DNA of 14,913 bases from the NCBI GenBank assembly GCA_002382445.1, contig DGAQ01000025.1:27908-42820 (forward strand). Direction: 5' to 3'. Source of the DNA: Porticoccaceae bacterium UBA4026. Lineage in GTDB: Bacteria; Pseudomonadota; Gammaproteobacteria; Pseudomonadales; Porticoccaceae. The translations under genes were made by a program, and so were the position numbers. The notes below the pieces were generated by a model. It had not been told where the DNA came from. It worked only from the letters and a program-made list of their open reading frames with translations, and ran no database searches. Of the stretch, positions 1 to 6,906 are shown piece after piece. Position 1 is the first letter of the stretch. Each line of letters begins with the position of its first letter.

Positions 1-129
1 CTCAAGCTCATCGAGCATCTGGTGGTCGTAGTCATCGGCCCACTTCTTATAGAAATCGACTGTGCCTGCCTCGTCACCAAGCTGATAGGCCTCGCTGACA
101 AACGTACTGGGCCCTTTAATCTTAGACAT
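1..129 (-). CDS. Probable class I SAM-dependent methyltransferase, N-terminal fragment
   Basis: Partial gene: the 3' part lies beyond the left edge. The 43 visible codons begin at ATG 127-129, preceded by a good Shine-Dalgarno AGGGAG with a short A/T spacer. The fragment contains AYQLGDEAGTVDFYKKWADD followed by YDHQM. This resembles the leader helix of small class I methyltransferases, which typically read AY.L....ed...Y..WA..YD just before the SAM-binding Rossmann core. The SAM-binding glycine motif itself is not in the window, so the catalytic call is by family resemblance only. The gene starts 47 bases after the clpA stop on the same strand. I see no strong terminator between them (only a 4-bp GGGT/ACCC hairpin), so it may be read from the clpSA transcript. 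The substrate is unknown. Confidence 0.6.
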   Translation of the reverse strand, partial: MSKIKGPSTFVSEAYQLGDEAGTVDFYKKWADDYDHQMLDELE

Positions 130-176
130 AATTACTCCCTTAGCTCACCGCCGGTCTGGTTTGGGTCTTGCTAACC

Positions 177-2453
177 CTAAGCGGTCGCCTCTTCGATAAT
201 GTCTGTGGTGACAACCAACTCGTTGTTTATCACACGAACATAGGCAGTACCGCCCTTGTCGGCCAGCGAGCCAAACAAGACTTCTTCTGCTAATGGCTTC
301 TTAATCTTTTCCTGAATCAAGCGATCCATCGGCCGTGCGCCCATCTTGGGGTCATAACCATTCTCAGCAAGCCATAGGCGTGCCTCATCATCAATCTCAA
401 GAAACACCTTCTTATCGTCCAACTGCGACTGCAACTGCACTAAGAACTTGTCGACCACGGTTTTGATCACCTCAATAGTCAACTCGCCAAACTGCACGAT
501 ATTGTCCAATCGATTGCGGAACTCAGGCGTGAACATCTTCTTGATTGCCTCCATACCGTCTGTGGTGTGATCTTGCTGAGAGAAGCCAATAGACGCCCTG
601 CTCATGAGTTCAGCACCCGCATTGGTGGTCATAATCAAAATTACGTTACGAAAATCAGCTTTGCGGCCGTTATTATCGGTCAATGTGCCGTGATCCATAA
701 CCTGCAGCAGCAGGTTAAACACATCTGGGTGGGCTTTTTCAACTTCGTCGAGCAAAATCACCGAATGAGGCTGCTTGGTAACCGCTTCTGTCAATAAACC
801 ACCCTGATCGTAACCAACATAGCCAGGAGGGGCACCAATTAATCGTGAGACCGTATGACGCTCCATGTATTCAGACATATCAAAGCGAATGAGCTCAATA
901 CCCAACACATTCGCTAACTGACGACAGACCTCAGTTTTACCAACCCCGGTGGGGCCAGCAAACAAGAAACTACCAATGGGCTTGCTACCTTCACGTAAAC
1001 CAGCACGAGCCAGTTTAATTGATGTAGACACCGCCTCAATGGCCTTATCTTGACCAAAAACAACCATCTTAAGGTTGGCTGCGAGATCTTTGAGTTGTGC
1101 CTTATCTGAACTAGACACGCTTTTTGCCGGGATACGAGCCATCTTAGAGATAACCAGCTCAATATCACTTAAACCGACGGTCTTCTTGCGTTTGTACTCG
1201 GGCTGTAACCGCTGATAAGCCCCCGCTTCGTCCAATACGTCGATCGCTTTGTCAGGTAAGAACCGATCAGTAATATGGCGACTAGAGAGCTCTGCGGCCG
1301 CTTTAAGGGCCGGATTAGTAAACTTCAGGTCGTGATGCTCTTCAAAACGCGATTTTAGGCCTTTAAGAATCTCAAAAGTCTCAGCAATACTGGGCTCTGG
1401 TACATCAATTTTTTGGAAGCGTCGCGCCAGGGCGTGATCTTTCTCAAAGATACCGCGGTACTCTTGGTAAGTGGTTGAACCGATACAGCGCAACTTACCT
1501 GAGGACAATAGAGGTTTAAGCAGGTTCGAGGCATCCATAACACCACCAGATGCCGCTCCAGCGCCAATAATGGTGTGTATCTCATCGATAAACAGTATCG
1601 ACTTTTCATAATTCACCAACTCAGCAATGAGGCCCTTCAGGCGCTTCTCAAAATCACCTCGATATTTAGTCCCCGCTAACAAGGCACCCATATCAAGAGA
1701 AAATACGGTACTGCCCAGCATCGGCTCGGGTACGTTTTCCTCTACAATTAATTTGGCCAGCCCTTCTGCAATGGCGGTTTTACCAACCCCTGACTCACCA
1801 ACCAATAAGGGGTTGTTCTTGCGACGTCTAATTAATATCTGGCTAACACGTTCAATCTCGGCCCCGCGCCCAATTAAAGGATCAATCAAACCCAGCTTGG
1901 CTTGCTCGTTTAGGTTGGTCGAAAACTGGCTGAGCATACTGGCGTCTTCGGCTTCGCCGGCAGTGACTGACTCTGCGCTCTGGCCCTCTGGTTCGCCGCC
2001 GCTATCAGGCCCGTCGGCGTATTTCGAAATTCCGTGGGAGATATAATTAACCACATCGATACGCGCTACGTTCTGTAAGCGCAAAAAGTAAACCGCCTGA
2101 CTCTCCTGCTCACTAAAGATGGCGACCACAACATTAGCGCCAACAACTTCGCTGTGGTTGGCAGAATTAACCTGAAACACCGCACGCTGCAATACTCGCT
2201 GAAAACCGTGGGTAGGCTGGGTTTCTCCTTCTAGCTGCGCATCTGGAAACTTAGGTATAGTCGAATCAATAAACTCGACGAGGTCTTGGCGCAGCGCATT
2301 TAAATCAGCGCCGCAGGCGGTTAACACCGATGTGGCAGACGCATCGTCTAGCAAGGCTAGCAACAGATGCTCGACTGTCATAAATTCGTGGCGCTTTTCT
2401 CTCGCGGTTTTAAACGCAAGATTGAGGGTAACTTCAAGCTCTCTACTTAGCAT
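177..2453 (-). CDS. clpA: ATP-dependent Clp protease ATP-binding subunit ClpA
   Basis: Full-length ClpA, 758 aa, the length usual for this family. It is a hexameric AAA+ unfoldase that feeds substrates into the ClpP peptidase in the cytoplasm. The Clp N-domain, which docks ClpS, covers about residues 1-145, followed by an acidic Gly/Ser-rich linker (about 146-170). AAA domain 1 has Walker A GESGVGKT at 219-226 and Walker B ILFIDE at 286-291. AAA domain 2 has Walker A GPTGVGKT at 500-507 and Walker B VILLDE at 565-570. The ClpP-docking loop is IGF at 622-624, where E. coli ClpA has IGL. There is no ClpB-type coiled-coil middle domain. The start is ATG 2451-2453, two bases after the clpS stop, with an AGGAAG/AAGGA purine run inside the clpS tail as ribosome site. 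This implies cotranscription and probably coupled translation with clpS. Confidence 0.98.
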   Translation of the reverse strand: MLSRELEVTLNLAFKTAREKRHEFMTVEHLLLALLDDASATSVLTACGADLNALRQDLVEFIDSTIPKFPDAQLEGETQPTHGFQRVLQRAVFQVNSANHSEVVGANVVVAIFSEQESQAVYFLRLQNVARIDVVNYISHGISKYADGPDSGGEPEGQSAESVTAGEAEDASMLSQFSTNLNEQAKLGLIDPLIGRGAEIERVSQILIRRRKNNPLLVGESGVGKTAIAEGLAKLIVEENVPEPMLGSTVFSLDMGALLAGTKYRGDFEKRLKGLIAELVNYEKSILFIDEIHTIIGAGAASGGVMDASNLLKPLLSSGKLRCIGSTTYQEYRGIFEKDHALARRFQKIDVPEPSIAETFEILKGLKSRFEEHHDLKFTNPALKAAAELSSRHITDRFLPDKAIDVLDEAGAYQRLQPEYKRKKTVGLSDIELVISKMARIPAKSVSSSDKAQLKDLAANLKMVVFGQDKAIEAVSTSIKLARAGLREGSKPIGSFLFAGPTGVGKTEVCRQLANVLGIELIRFDMSEYMERHTVSRLIGAPPGYVGYDQGGLLTEAVTKQPHSVILLDEVEKAHPDVFNLLLQVMDHGTLTDNNGRKADFRNVILIMTTNAGAELMSRASIGFSQQDHTTDGMEAIKKMFTPEFRNRLDNIVQFGELTIEVIKTVVDKFLVQLQSQLDDKKVFLEIDDEARLWLAENGYDPKMGARPMDRLIQEKIKKPLAEEVLFGSLADKGGTAYVRVINNELVVTTDIIEEATA

Positions 2454-2455
2454 CC

Positions 2456-2803
2456 TTATTCTTCCTCATCATCGTCAGTTGGCTCTGCTTGGCAGAGTAA
2501 TGGGTGCTGGTGGTCTTGAGCAAACTGAGTCACAAGCGCCGCCTTTGTCTCTGCTATATCTTCAGTATAGACACCACAGACGCCCTTGCCATGGGTATGT
2601 ATATTCAACATAATTTGGGTAGCATTTTCTCGAGACTTATAAAAGAACTGCTCGATCAACTCAACCACAAACTCCATGGGCGTGTAATCGTCATTTAACA
2701 AAATCACTTGGTACATACGTGGTTTTTTCAGTTTTGGGCGAGACGCTTCAACAATAGTGTCGCTTTCACCGTCCCAAAATTCATTGTCGTTTTCGTTACT
2801 CAT
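2456..2803 (-). CDS. clpS: ATP-dependent Clp protease adaptor ClpS
   Basis: ClpS binds the ClpA N-domain and delivers N-degron substrates (N-terminal Leu, Phe, Tyr or Trp) to ClpAP. From ATG 2801-2803 the protein is 115 aa. The core carries the conserved LLNDDYTPMEFV block, whose Asp, Thr and Met line the N-degron pocket, then FFYKSRENATQIML, the pocket His in the NIHTHGKGVCGVYT segment, and the AETK and HPLLC signatures. The reading frame stays open another 20 codons to a GTG (2861-2863), but that extension is hydrophobic and unlike ClpS. The normal flexible acidic N-terminus begins at MSNENDNEF, so I chose the inner ATG. No clear Shine-Dalgarno precedes either start. The C-terminus ends in an acidic tail (DDDEEE), longer than in E. 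coli ClpS. The gene lies two bases before clpA. Confidence 0.97.
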   Translation of the reverse strand: MSNENDNEFWDGESDTIVEASRPKLKKPRMYQVILLNDDYTPMEFVVELIEQFFYKSRENATQIMLNIHTHGKGVCGVYTEDIAETKAALVTQFAQDHQHPLLCQAEPTDDDEEE

Positions 2804-2927
2804 TAATACAGCCAATTTATCAAATATCCAAAGTACTATGTTACAACAAACTGTTGCTATCACGTAAGTATCAACAGCGGTTATGGGTCATATTTTTAAT
2901 CAGGCAAGACCCTCTTAGGCAAAAAGC

Positions 2928-3323
2928 TCAGTCTGTGGACGGCTGTCCAATCACCTGTGCAATTTGAACCAGACAGCCTTCCATGCTCGCCTTAATAAAC
3001 ACTTCAATCTCAAGAGGCTCAACCCTAGTCTGCCAGAGTAGCGTACAGCCCTCTTCTTCGGCGACAACTTCAACGCGGGCTTCATGAAAATCCAGCGGTG
3101 TAGGCGACTCAAAGCATGAGTAAACCATGGTTCTTGCCACAGCATCGCGGCTAATAATGCGCTCCTTAATGGCGCCCGCGCCGGGTAGTGACAGCGACCT
3201 AACCTCTCCATCATATTCACAGCCCTCAACGCCTGGCACCCAGTCAACTCGGTCTGGTACGCCTATGACGGCCCATAGTTGATCGGCTGTGCAATCAAAC
3301 TTATGCTCGATATTTATGGTAAT
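2928..3323 (-). CDS. SRPBCC (START/Bet v1-like) family protein with apparent ATT start
   Basis: Small soluble protein of the SRPBCC superfamily, alpha/beta folds with a deep hydrophobic ligand cavity; the ligand is unknown. The first ATG/GTG/TTG in frame is a GTG at 3237-3239, but the frame is open 32 further codons upstream to a TAA at 3336-3338. That upstream part encodes the typical SRPBCC N-terminus: a first beta strand (TINIEHKFDC), then ADQLWAVIG and a D.V.WVPGVE segment. With it the protein is 131 aa, normal for the family; without it the first strand and helix are lost. The only well-placed initiation codon is ATT at 3321-3323, seven bases after a strong AGGGAG. Later segments (GAGAIKERI near the middle, a strand-rich second half, and a C-terminal helix after FIKASMEGCL) fit the fold. 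It lies 124 bases upstream of clpS on the same strand. Confidence 0.8.
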   Translation of the reverse strand: MTINIEHKFDCTADQLWAVIGVPDRVDWVPGVEGCEYDGEVRSLSLPGAGAIKERIISRDAVARTMVYSCFESPTPLDFHEARVEVVAEEEGCTLLWQTRVEPLEIEVFIKASMEGCLVQIAQVIGQPSTD

Positions 3324-3336
3324 AAGATAGCTCCCT
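3321..3336 (-). promoter_or_regulatory. Ribosome binding site and non-canonical ATT start of the SRPBCC gene
   Basis: Read on the minus strand, AGGGAG (3331-3336) is followed by the seven-base spacer CTATCTT and then ATT (3321-3323), in frame with the SRPBCC fold. The in-frame TAA at 3336-3338 overlaps the Shine-Dalgarno and excludes a start further upstream. Other in-frame candidates are CTT 3324-3326 (spacer too short) and ATA 3315-3317 (spacer too long). This site therefore decides the start, unless a base error hides an ATG. Confidence 0.6.
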
Positions 3337-3393
3337 TAAATAGATTTTGTATTAGCTAACAACTAATTTACTGTGCTAAGTATACGCGGTTGA

Positions 3394-3420
3394 TTGACAA
3401 ATCGGCTCACAGTCTTTAAT
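3394..3420 (+). promoter_or_regulatory. Candidate sigma70 promoter for the DUF1993 gene
   Basis: A perfect -35 TTGACA (3394-3399) is followed by TTTAAT (3415-3420), five of six matches to the -10 consensus, with a 15-base spacer. The spacer is shorter than the optimal 17, so strength is uncertain. It lies in the divergent intergenic region about 60 bases before the DUF1993 start. On the opposite strand a TATACT (3379-3384) could be a -10 element for the SRPBCC/clp direction, but I find no good -35 for it. Confidence 0.4.
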
Positions 3421-3478
3421 TTTGCAGCCCACTTAGTTTATCCAGCCAGGATAGGCTACAAACTACCCGAGATTATTT

Positions 3479-4009
3479 ATGTCACTATCACTTTATGATT
3501 GCTCCATTCCTGTTTTTATTCATTCTTTAGGTAACCTAAAAGCCCTGCTCGAGGCTGGTGCGCAATACGGTGCTGAGCAGGGTATAGAGGATACAGTGCT
3601 CACCAGTGCTCGGTTGTTCCCTAACATGCTGCCGTTAACTAAGCAGGTACAAATAGCCTGTGACATTGCCAAACGTGGAGCAGCTCGCATGGCGGGAATC
3701 GAAGCGCCGACAGATGAAGACACCGAAACAACCTTTGACCAACTTAAAGCCCGAGTCGAGACAACCAAAACCTTTTTAGCAACTATTCAGGTAGAGGCGA
3801 TTAACGGCACCGAAGACAACAGCATTACCATGCAAGCCGGGCCCAACATGTATACCTTTACAGCGCGTGACTATCTTAACTTATGGGCCCTTCCCAACCT
3901 CTACTTTCACGTATCGACCACCTATAACCTTCTTCGTCACAATGGCGTTGCTATTGGCAAGGCAGACTTTTTAGGTGCAGGCGCATTTAAAAGCACACCG
4001 GTGAGCTAG
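3479..4009 (+). CDS. DUF1993 family protein
   Basis: A 176-aa soluble protein of the DUF1993 family, a mostly helical family related in fold to DinB-like four-helix bundles. Family signs are the N-terminal SLSLYDCSIPVFIHSLGNL, the ARLFPNMLPLTKQVQIACD block, the GIEAP segment followed by DTETTFDQL, and the C-terminal LPNLYFHVSTTYNLLRHNG, where a conserved His follows the Tyr-Phe pair. The molecular function of DUF1993 is not established to my knowledge. There is no signal peptide, so it is probably cytoplasmic. ATG 3479 gives the standard family N-terminus. Ribosome site support is modest (CGAG seven bases upstream). It is first in the plus-strand block, divergent from the SRPBCC gene, and ends at a strong hairpin, so it is probably monocistronic. 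Confidence 0.93.
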   Translation: MSLSLYDCSIPVFIHSLGNLKALLEAGAQYGAEQGIEDTVLTSARLFPNMLPLTKQVQIACDIAKRGAARMAGIEAPTDEDTETTFDQLKARVETTKTFLATIQVEAINGTEDNSITMQAGPNMYTFTARDYLNLWALPNLYFHVSTTYNLLRHNGVAIGKADFLGAGAFKSTPVS

Positions 4010-4032
4010 ACGCTTAGGCGCACCGTAAACTA

Positions 4033-4062
4033 TAAGGCCACTTGCACAGTGGCCTTAATTTA
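4033..4062 (+). terminator. Rho-independent-like terminator after the DUF1993 gene
   Basis: A perfect 10-bp stem, TAAGGCCACT (4033-4042) and AGTGGCCTTA (4048-4057), closes a five-base TGCAC loop and is followed by the A/T-rich ATTTATT. It begins about 23 bases after the DUF1993 stop. The stem is a perfect inverted repeat, so it could work in both directions, but no gene arrives from the right. Confidence 0.75.
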
Positions 4063-4077
4063 TTGCCGGAAGACAAG

Positions 4078-4272
4078 ATGACCATAAGCGCCCAATTGCT
4101 AAAGTACTTTAATCGTAAAAAATCAGACTCTACTGATAAAAACCACACGCGCTTTAGAAATGACATCTGCAACCACTGGGACCTAGACTATCTATCATTA
4201 GAAGAGCTAGAAAAACGTCTGGTGGACCCCAATCTTGAGACAACCATTGTCAGAAAGAAAAACGACCTCTAA
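4078..4272 (+). CDS. Small hypothetical protein, 64 aa, highly charged
   Basis: I do not recognise this protein. From ATG 4078, preceded by CCGGAAG as a plausible Shine-Dalgarno, it is 64 aa. The frame also opens from a TTG at 4042, but that codon lies inside the preceding terminator stem, so I rejected it. The product is soluble, with many Lys, Arg, Asp and Glu residues and no signal peptide or membrane segment. An N-terminal amphipathic stretch (TISAQLLKYF) is followed by a basic patch (NRKK), a central segment with Cys, His and Trp (RNDICNHWDLDYL), and a predicted helix SLEELEKRL. It is bracketed by two hairpins, which suggests its own small transcription unit. The size, composition and clean start support a real gene, but expression is unproven. 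Confidence 0.65.
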   Translation: MTISAQLLKYFNRKKSDSTDKNHTRFRNDICNHWDLDYLSLEELEKRLVDPNLETTIVRKKNDL

Positions 4273-4275
4273 ACA

Positions 4276-4300
4276 GGACCCCAAATATAGTTGGGGCCTT
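4276..4300 (+). terminator. Hairpin after the 64-aa gene, possible terminator
   Basis: CCCCAA (4279-4284) pairs with TTGGGG (4291-4296) around an ATATAG loop. The stem can extend past one A/C mismatch with AGG/CTT. It starts a few bases after the stop codon. The following sequence (CTTAGCTTG) has only a weak U-tract, so termination may be partial. Confidence 0.5.
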
Positions 4301-4377
4301 AGCTTGTAAAGCATAGCTTTCACTGCATTTCTGGGCTAGCCTACGCACTATTACCTATCGTTGAAAGCAGTAACCTT

Positions 4378-4692
4378 ATGTCATTTGAGTCAGCTTACCA
4401 AAAAAAGAAATACGTGATCAAAGCGCGGGAAAAGCTGCAAGAGATTTATAGCTTTGGCGAACGTAAGACGGCCGACAGAGCTAAGCTGCATGACCAGCTA
4501 GAAGGTTACTTTAAAGCGGGACTTTTATTAGATATTGTCAGCGAAGACGATGTCAGAACCATTGTTGAAGAAGAGCACCATCTGGCGTTTGGCACCTCGC
4601 TTAAAGAGCGCAGAATCAAAGAAAAGCTTACACCACAGGCCACCGCGACCAACTGGAAGAAATTTGATATTCCTACTATTCATCGACGTTAG
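4378..4692 (+). CDS. Hypothetical protein, 104 aa, charged and helical
   Basis: I do not recognise a family with confidence. The 104-aa product is rich in Lys, Arg and Glu, has no signal peptide or membrane segment, and is predicted to be mostly helical. It contains a basic N-terminal helix (YQKKKYVIKAREKLQEIY), a central region with HDQLEGYFKAGLLLDIVSED, a His pair in VEEEHHLAFGTS, and a basic C-terminal tail ending in IHRR. The charge pattern would suit a nucleic-acid- or protein-binding partner, but that is only inference. Start ATG 4378 is the first in frame, and its ribosome site is weak (GAAAG upstream). It is separated from the 64-aa gene by a hairpin and about 105 bases, and a GC-rich hairpin overlaps its stop codon. 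Confidence 0.72.
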   Translation: MSFESAYQKKKYVIKAREKLQEIYSFGERKTADRAKLHDQLEGYFKAGLLLDIVSEDDVRTIVEEEHHLAFGTSLKERRIKEKLTPQATATNWKKFDIPTIHRR

Positions 4693-4709
4693 CGCGGGAT
4701 AGCCCGCTA
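4690..4709 (+). terminator. GC-rich hairpin overlapping the stop codon of the 104-aa gene
   Basis: TAGCG pairs with CGCTA and GGG with CCC around an ATAG loop, with one bulged C, giving an 8-bp stem whose first bases are the TAG stop codon. No good U-tract follows (TTGAGTGGG), so this may be a transcript-end stabiliser or a weak terminator before the MFS gene. Confidence 0.35.
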
Positions 4710-4756
4710 TTGAGTGGGCCTACCCGAGGCACCAGTGAAAAATCCGGGAAAAGAGC

Positions 4757-6178
4757 ATGACGGCACTAAAGATTTCTTCTGCTAATAAAATGGCCTATGG
4801 CATTGGTTCGGTTGCCTTTGGCATATTCGGAGTCGGTTTCGATTTTTTTCTGCTGCTTTTTTACAGTCAAGTGATGGGCGTTGACGCCTATTTGGTTGGG
4901 CTAGCCTTATTAATAGCACTAATTTTTGATTCGTTGAGCGACCCGCTTATTGGGTATTTCTCAGACAACACACACTCTCGTTGGGGCCGTCGTCACCCCT
5001 ACATGTACATTGCGGCTATTCCTGTCGCGCTATCATACTTTTTTGTCTGGAACCCCCCTTCTGGCGTCTCAGGTAACGACCTTTTCCCCTACATCCTAAT
5101 GATGGCTATATTTGTTCGCACCATGATTACCCTTTATGAAATACCCAACTCAGCGTTGGTAGCAGAGATAACCGACGACTATGACGAGCGTACCAGCATA
5201 TTAAGTTACCGTTATTTCTTCGGTTGGGCTGGCGGCACCTTGATGGGCTATTACGCCTTGACCTATTTACTGGTACCCACCGAAGACATCAGCAATGGGT
5301 TATTTAATATCGATGGTTACGGGAAAATGGGCCTAGCCTCGTCGATCGTCATCTTCGCGGCCATTATGACCTCAGCCTTGGGTACCCATAGCTTCATCCC
5401 AAAACTTAAGGCGCCACCGCCAAAGACAAAAATGTCGATCACTCGTATCTACCGGGAGATCTTTGAGACCCTTTGGAACCGCTCATTTGGGGCTCTTTTT
5501 GCCGCGGCACTGTTTGGCGCTATTGGTGCGGGCATCGCCATGGGACTATCCCACTATATTAATTCATTTTTTTGGGGCTTCTCTACGGTGCAGTTGGGGC
5601 AAATATCTGGGTCGGTGGCGGTGTCTGCCATCATTGGGCTAGTCTTGTCGCCGATCATCTCGATAAAGCTGGGTAAAAAGCGTTCGGCGATTATTGTCGG
5701 GGTGCTGGCCTTTACGCTCTTGCCGGCAACTATGGTGTTGCGGCTGCTGGGTTTAATGCCGGAGAATGGAGACCCCCTGCTGTTCCCTATGATATTAGTA
5801 ATAACGATTGTTGATGTCGGCTTGGTCATCACCTATCAGATTCTATCGACATCAATGATTGCAGACTTGGTTGAAGAGAGTGAACTGCGCACAGGCCGCC
5901 GATCAGAAGGGGTTTTCTTTGCGACAATGACCTTCGTTAAAAAGTTTGTACAGGGTTTTGGCGTGGTTATGGCGACCACCATACTCACGCTTGTCCAGTT
6001 CCCGGTTGGTGTGGCACCTGGTAGCGTGTCGGAAGAGATTCTCTTCCGATTAGGCGCCCTCTATGTACCCACAGTGATCACCGTGTGGATGATGATGATC
6101 ATTTGTATCTCTTACTATGAAGTTGACCGAGACAAACACAAAGCCAATCTCGCGGCCCTGGGACGCAAGTCAATATAA
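4757..6178 (+). CDS. MFS transporter, GPH (glycoside-pentoside-hexuronide:cation symporter) type
   Basis: A 473-aa inner-membrane protein of the MFS_2/GPH family, which symports sugars or other solutes with Na+ or H+; related MFSD2-type carriers move lysolipids. It has about 12 hydrophobic segments of usual family length. After the first two segments it carries the GPH signature DSLSDPLIGYFSD (from residue 58), with the paired acidic residues typical of cation-binding helix II, then the basic cytoplasmic SRWGRRHPYM loop. A second family motif lies in DLVEESELRTGRRSEG in the C-terminal half, which matches the cytoplasmic loop before helix XI in GPH proteins. Start ATG 4757 follows a purine-rich GGGAAAAGAG. 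Neighbours downstream are an exported NTF2-like protein and a PhyH oxygenase, which may process the imported compound. The substrate cannot be read from sequence. Confidence 0.92.
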   Translation: MTALKISSANKMAYGIGSVAFGIFGVGFDFFLLLFYSQVMGVDAYLVGLALLIALIFDSLSDPLIGYFSDNTHSRWGRRHPYMYIAAIPVALSYFFVWNPPSGVSGNDLFPYILMMAIFVRTMITLYEIPNSALVAEITDDYDERTSILSYRYFFGWAGGTLMGYYALTYLLVPTEDISNGLFNIDGYGKMGLASSIVIFAAIMTSALGTHSFIPKLKAPPPKTKMSITRIYREIFETLWNRSFGALFAAALFGAIGAGIAMGLSHYINSFFWGFSTVQLGQISGSVAVSAIIGLVLSPIISIKLGKKRSAIIVGVLAFTLLPATMVLRLLGLMPENGDPLLFPMILVITIVDVGLVITYQILSTSMIADLVEESELRTGRRSEGVFFATMTFVKKFVQGFGVVMATTILTLVQFPVGVAPGSVSEEILFRLGALYVPTVITVWMMMIICISYYEVDRDKHKANLAALGRKSI

Positions 6179-6257
6179 CCTCAATAAAGCCTAGAACTGG
6201 AAATAACTATGCTAAAGTCATTAGAGTCACTCATAAAACTGAAGGGGAAACCGCCAT

Positions 6258-6797
6258 ATGAAACCTATAAATAAAATAATACTCAGTATCAGTATATTGT
6301 TGTTAGCCCAACCCTCATTTGCCGCCCACCATGAAGCCGGCGAGAAGCATGAGAAAATAGTTATTGGCCACGAACACTCAAGCACCGGCGCTAAGCTCAA
6401 TATTTATGGTGGAGACCTAGCGACAGTGGATATCTGGGGCGCTTACATCACCGCACACAATACCCGTGACCTTGATGCCATTCATAAAGCCAGTGCCGAT
6501 GATTTTATGGGGTGGGCTGCAAATGGTATAATCGTTAATGGTCCGGCGGCTCACGCGGCTTTTTTAAAGGAATGGTTCGCAGCATCTAGTCCTAAATGGA
6601 AAATGAAGTACGCCATTGCTAATGAAGTCGTTGACGAAGACGGCGGTGTCCAGCAATGGGTGACATCAGCGTATACCGTGACTGACACGATTGATGGTAA
6701 AGAAGTTGCGTCGGAAGAAATATACGACGTGCGGATTGAAAATGGCAAAGTGAAAAACATCTATGTTGCTGCCAGAGCAGTTATTCCCGCAGAGTAA
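6258..6797 (+). CDS. Exported NTF2/SnoaL-like (DUF4440-type) protein
   Basis: A 179-aa protein with a classic signal peptide: Lys near the N-terminus, a hydrophobic core IILSISILLLA, and a likely cleavage at SFA-AHHEA (after residue 22), so it is probably periplasmic. The mature N-terminus is His-rich (His 24, 25, 31, 38 and 40). From about residue 55 it has a cone-shaped NTF2-like fold: a first helix VDIWGAYITAHNTRDLDAI, a DDFMGWAANG strand pair, a helix HAAFLKEWFAAS, and strands ending VKNIYVAARAV. This family includes ketosteroid-isomerase-like enzymes and many members without known activity. I cannot assign a catalytic pair. ATG 6258 is preceded by AAGGGG at ten bases. It lies 79 bases after the MFS gene on the same strand and ends before a terminator, so the two may share a transcript. 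Confidence 0.85.
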   Translation: MKPINKIILSISILLLAQPSFAAHHEAGEKHEKIVIGHEHSSTGAKLNIYGGDLATVDIWGAYITAHNTRDLDAIHKASADDFMGWAANGIIVNGPAAHAAFLKEWFAASSPKWKMKYAIANEVVDEDGGVQQWVTSAYTVTDTIDGKEVASEEIYDVRIENGKVKNIYVAARAVIPAE

Positions 6798-6845
6798 CTT
6801 AGCTTCCTAGCGTCAGCTGATATTAGTTGCCGCTTGATTAGAGAA

Positions 6846-6878
6846 AAGCCCCTTGTCAGTTGAGGGTCTTCTTATTTT
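6846..6878 (+). terminator. Rho-independent-like terminator after the NTF2-like gene
   Basis: AAG-C-CCCTT (6846-6854) pairs with GAGGG-T-CTT (6862-6870) around a GTCAGTT loop, with one C/T mismatch and one T-G wobble, and is followed by CTTATTTT. Stem plus T-rich tail and the position 50 bases after the stop support a terminator separating the MFS/NTF2 unit from the PhyH gene. Confidence 0.65.
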
Positions 6879-6906
6879 AAAATATCATCAAGGCTTCGCG
6901 TATGAT

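Noticed and set aside
1627..2046. A 139-codon open frame on the plus strand inside clpA
   Set aside because: It is fully antisense to the conserved first AAA domain of ClpA, shows only low-complexity Ser/Pro-rich translation and has no family features; it is a shadow frame.
2829..2850. Small inverted repeat CAACA/TGTTG upstream of clpS as an operator
   Set aside because: It is only 5 bp with a short spacer in an A/T-rich region, which is expected by chance; no known regulator site matches it.
2804..2863. In-frame N-terminal extension of ClpS from a GTG start
   Set aside because: The extra 20 residues are hydrophobic and Cys-rich, unlike ClpS, and no ribosome site precedes the GTG. The inner ATG gives the expected flexible acidic N-terminus.
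2951..3247. A 98-codon minus-strand frame overlapping the SRPBCC gene in another register
   Set aside because: Its translation is basic and without fold signals, while the overlapping frame matches SRPBCC proteins over the whole length.
4042..4077. TTG start extending the 64-aa protein by 12 residues
   Set aside because: The TTG lies inside the stem of the terminator of the preceding gene and lacks a ribosome site; ATG 4078 has GGAAG in front.
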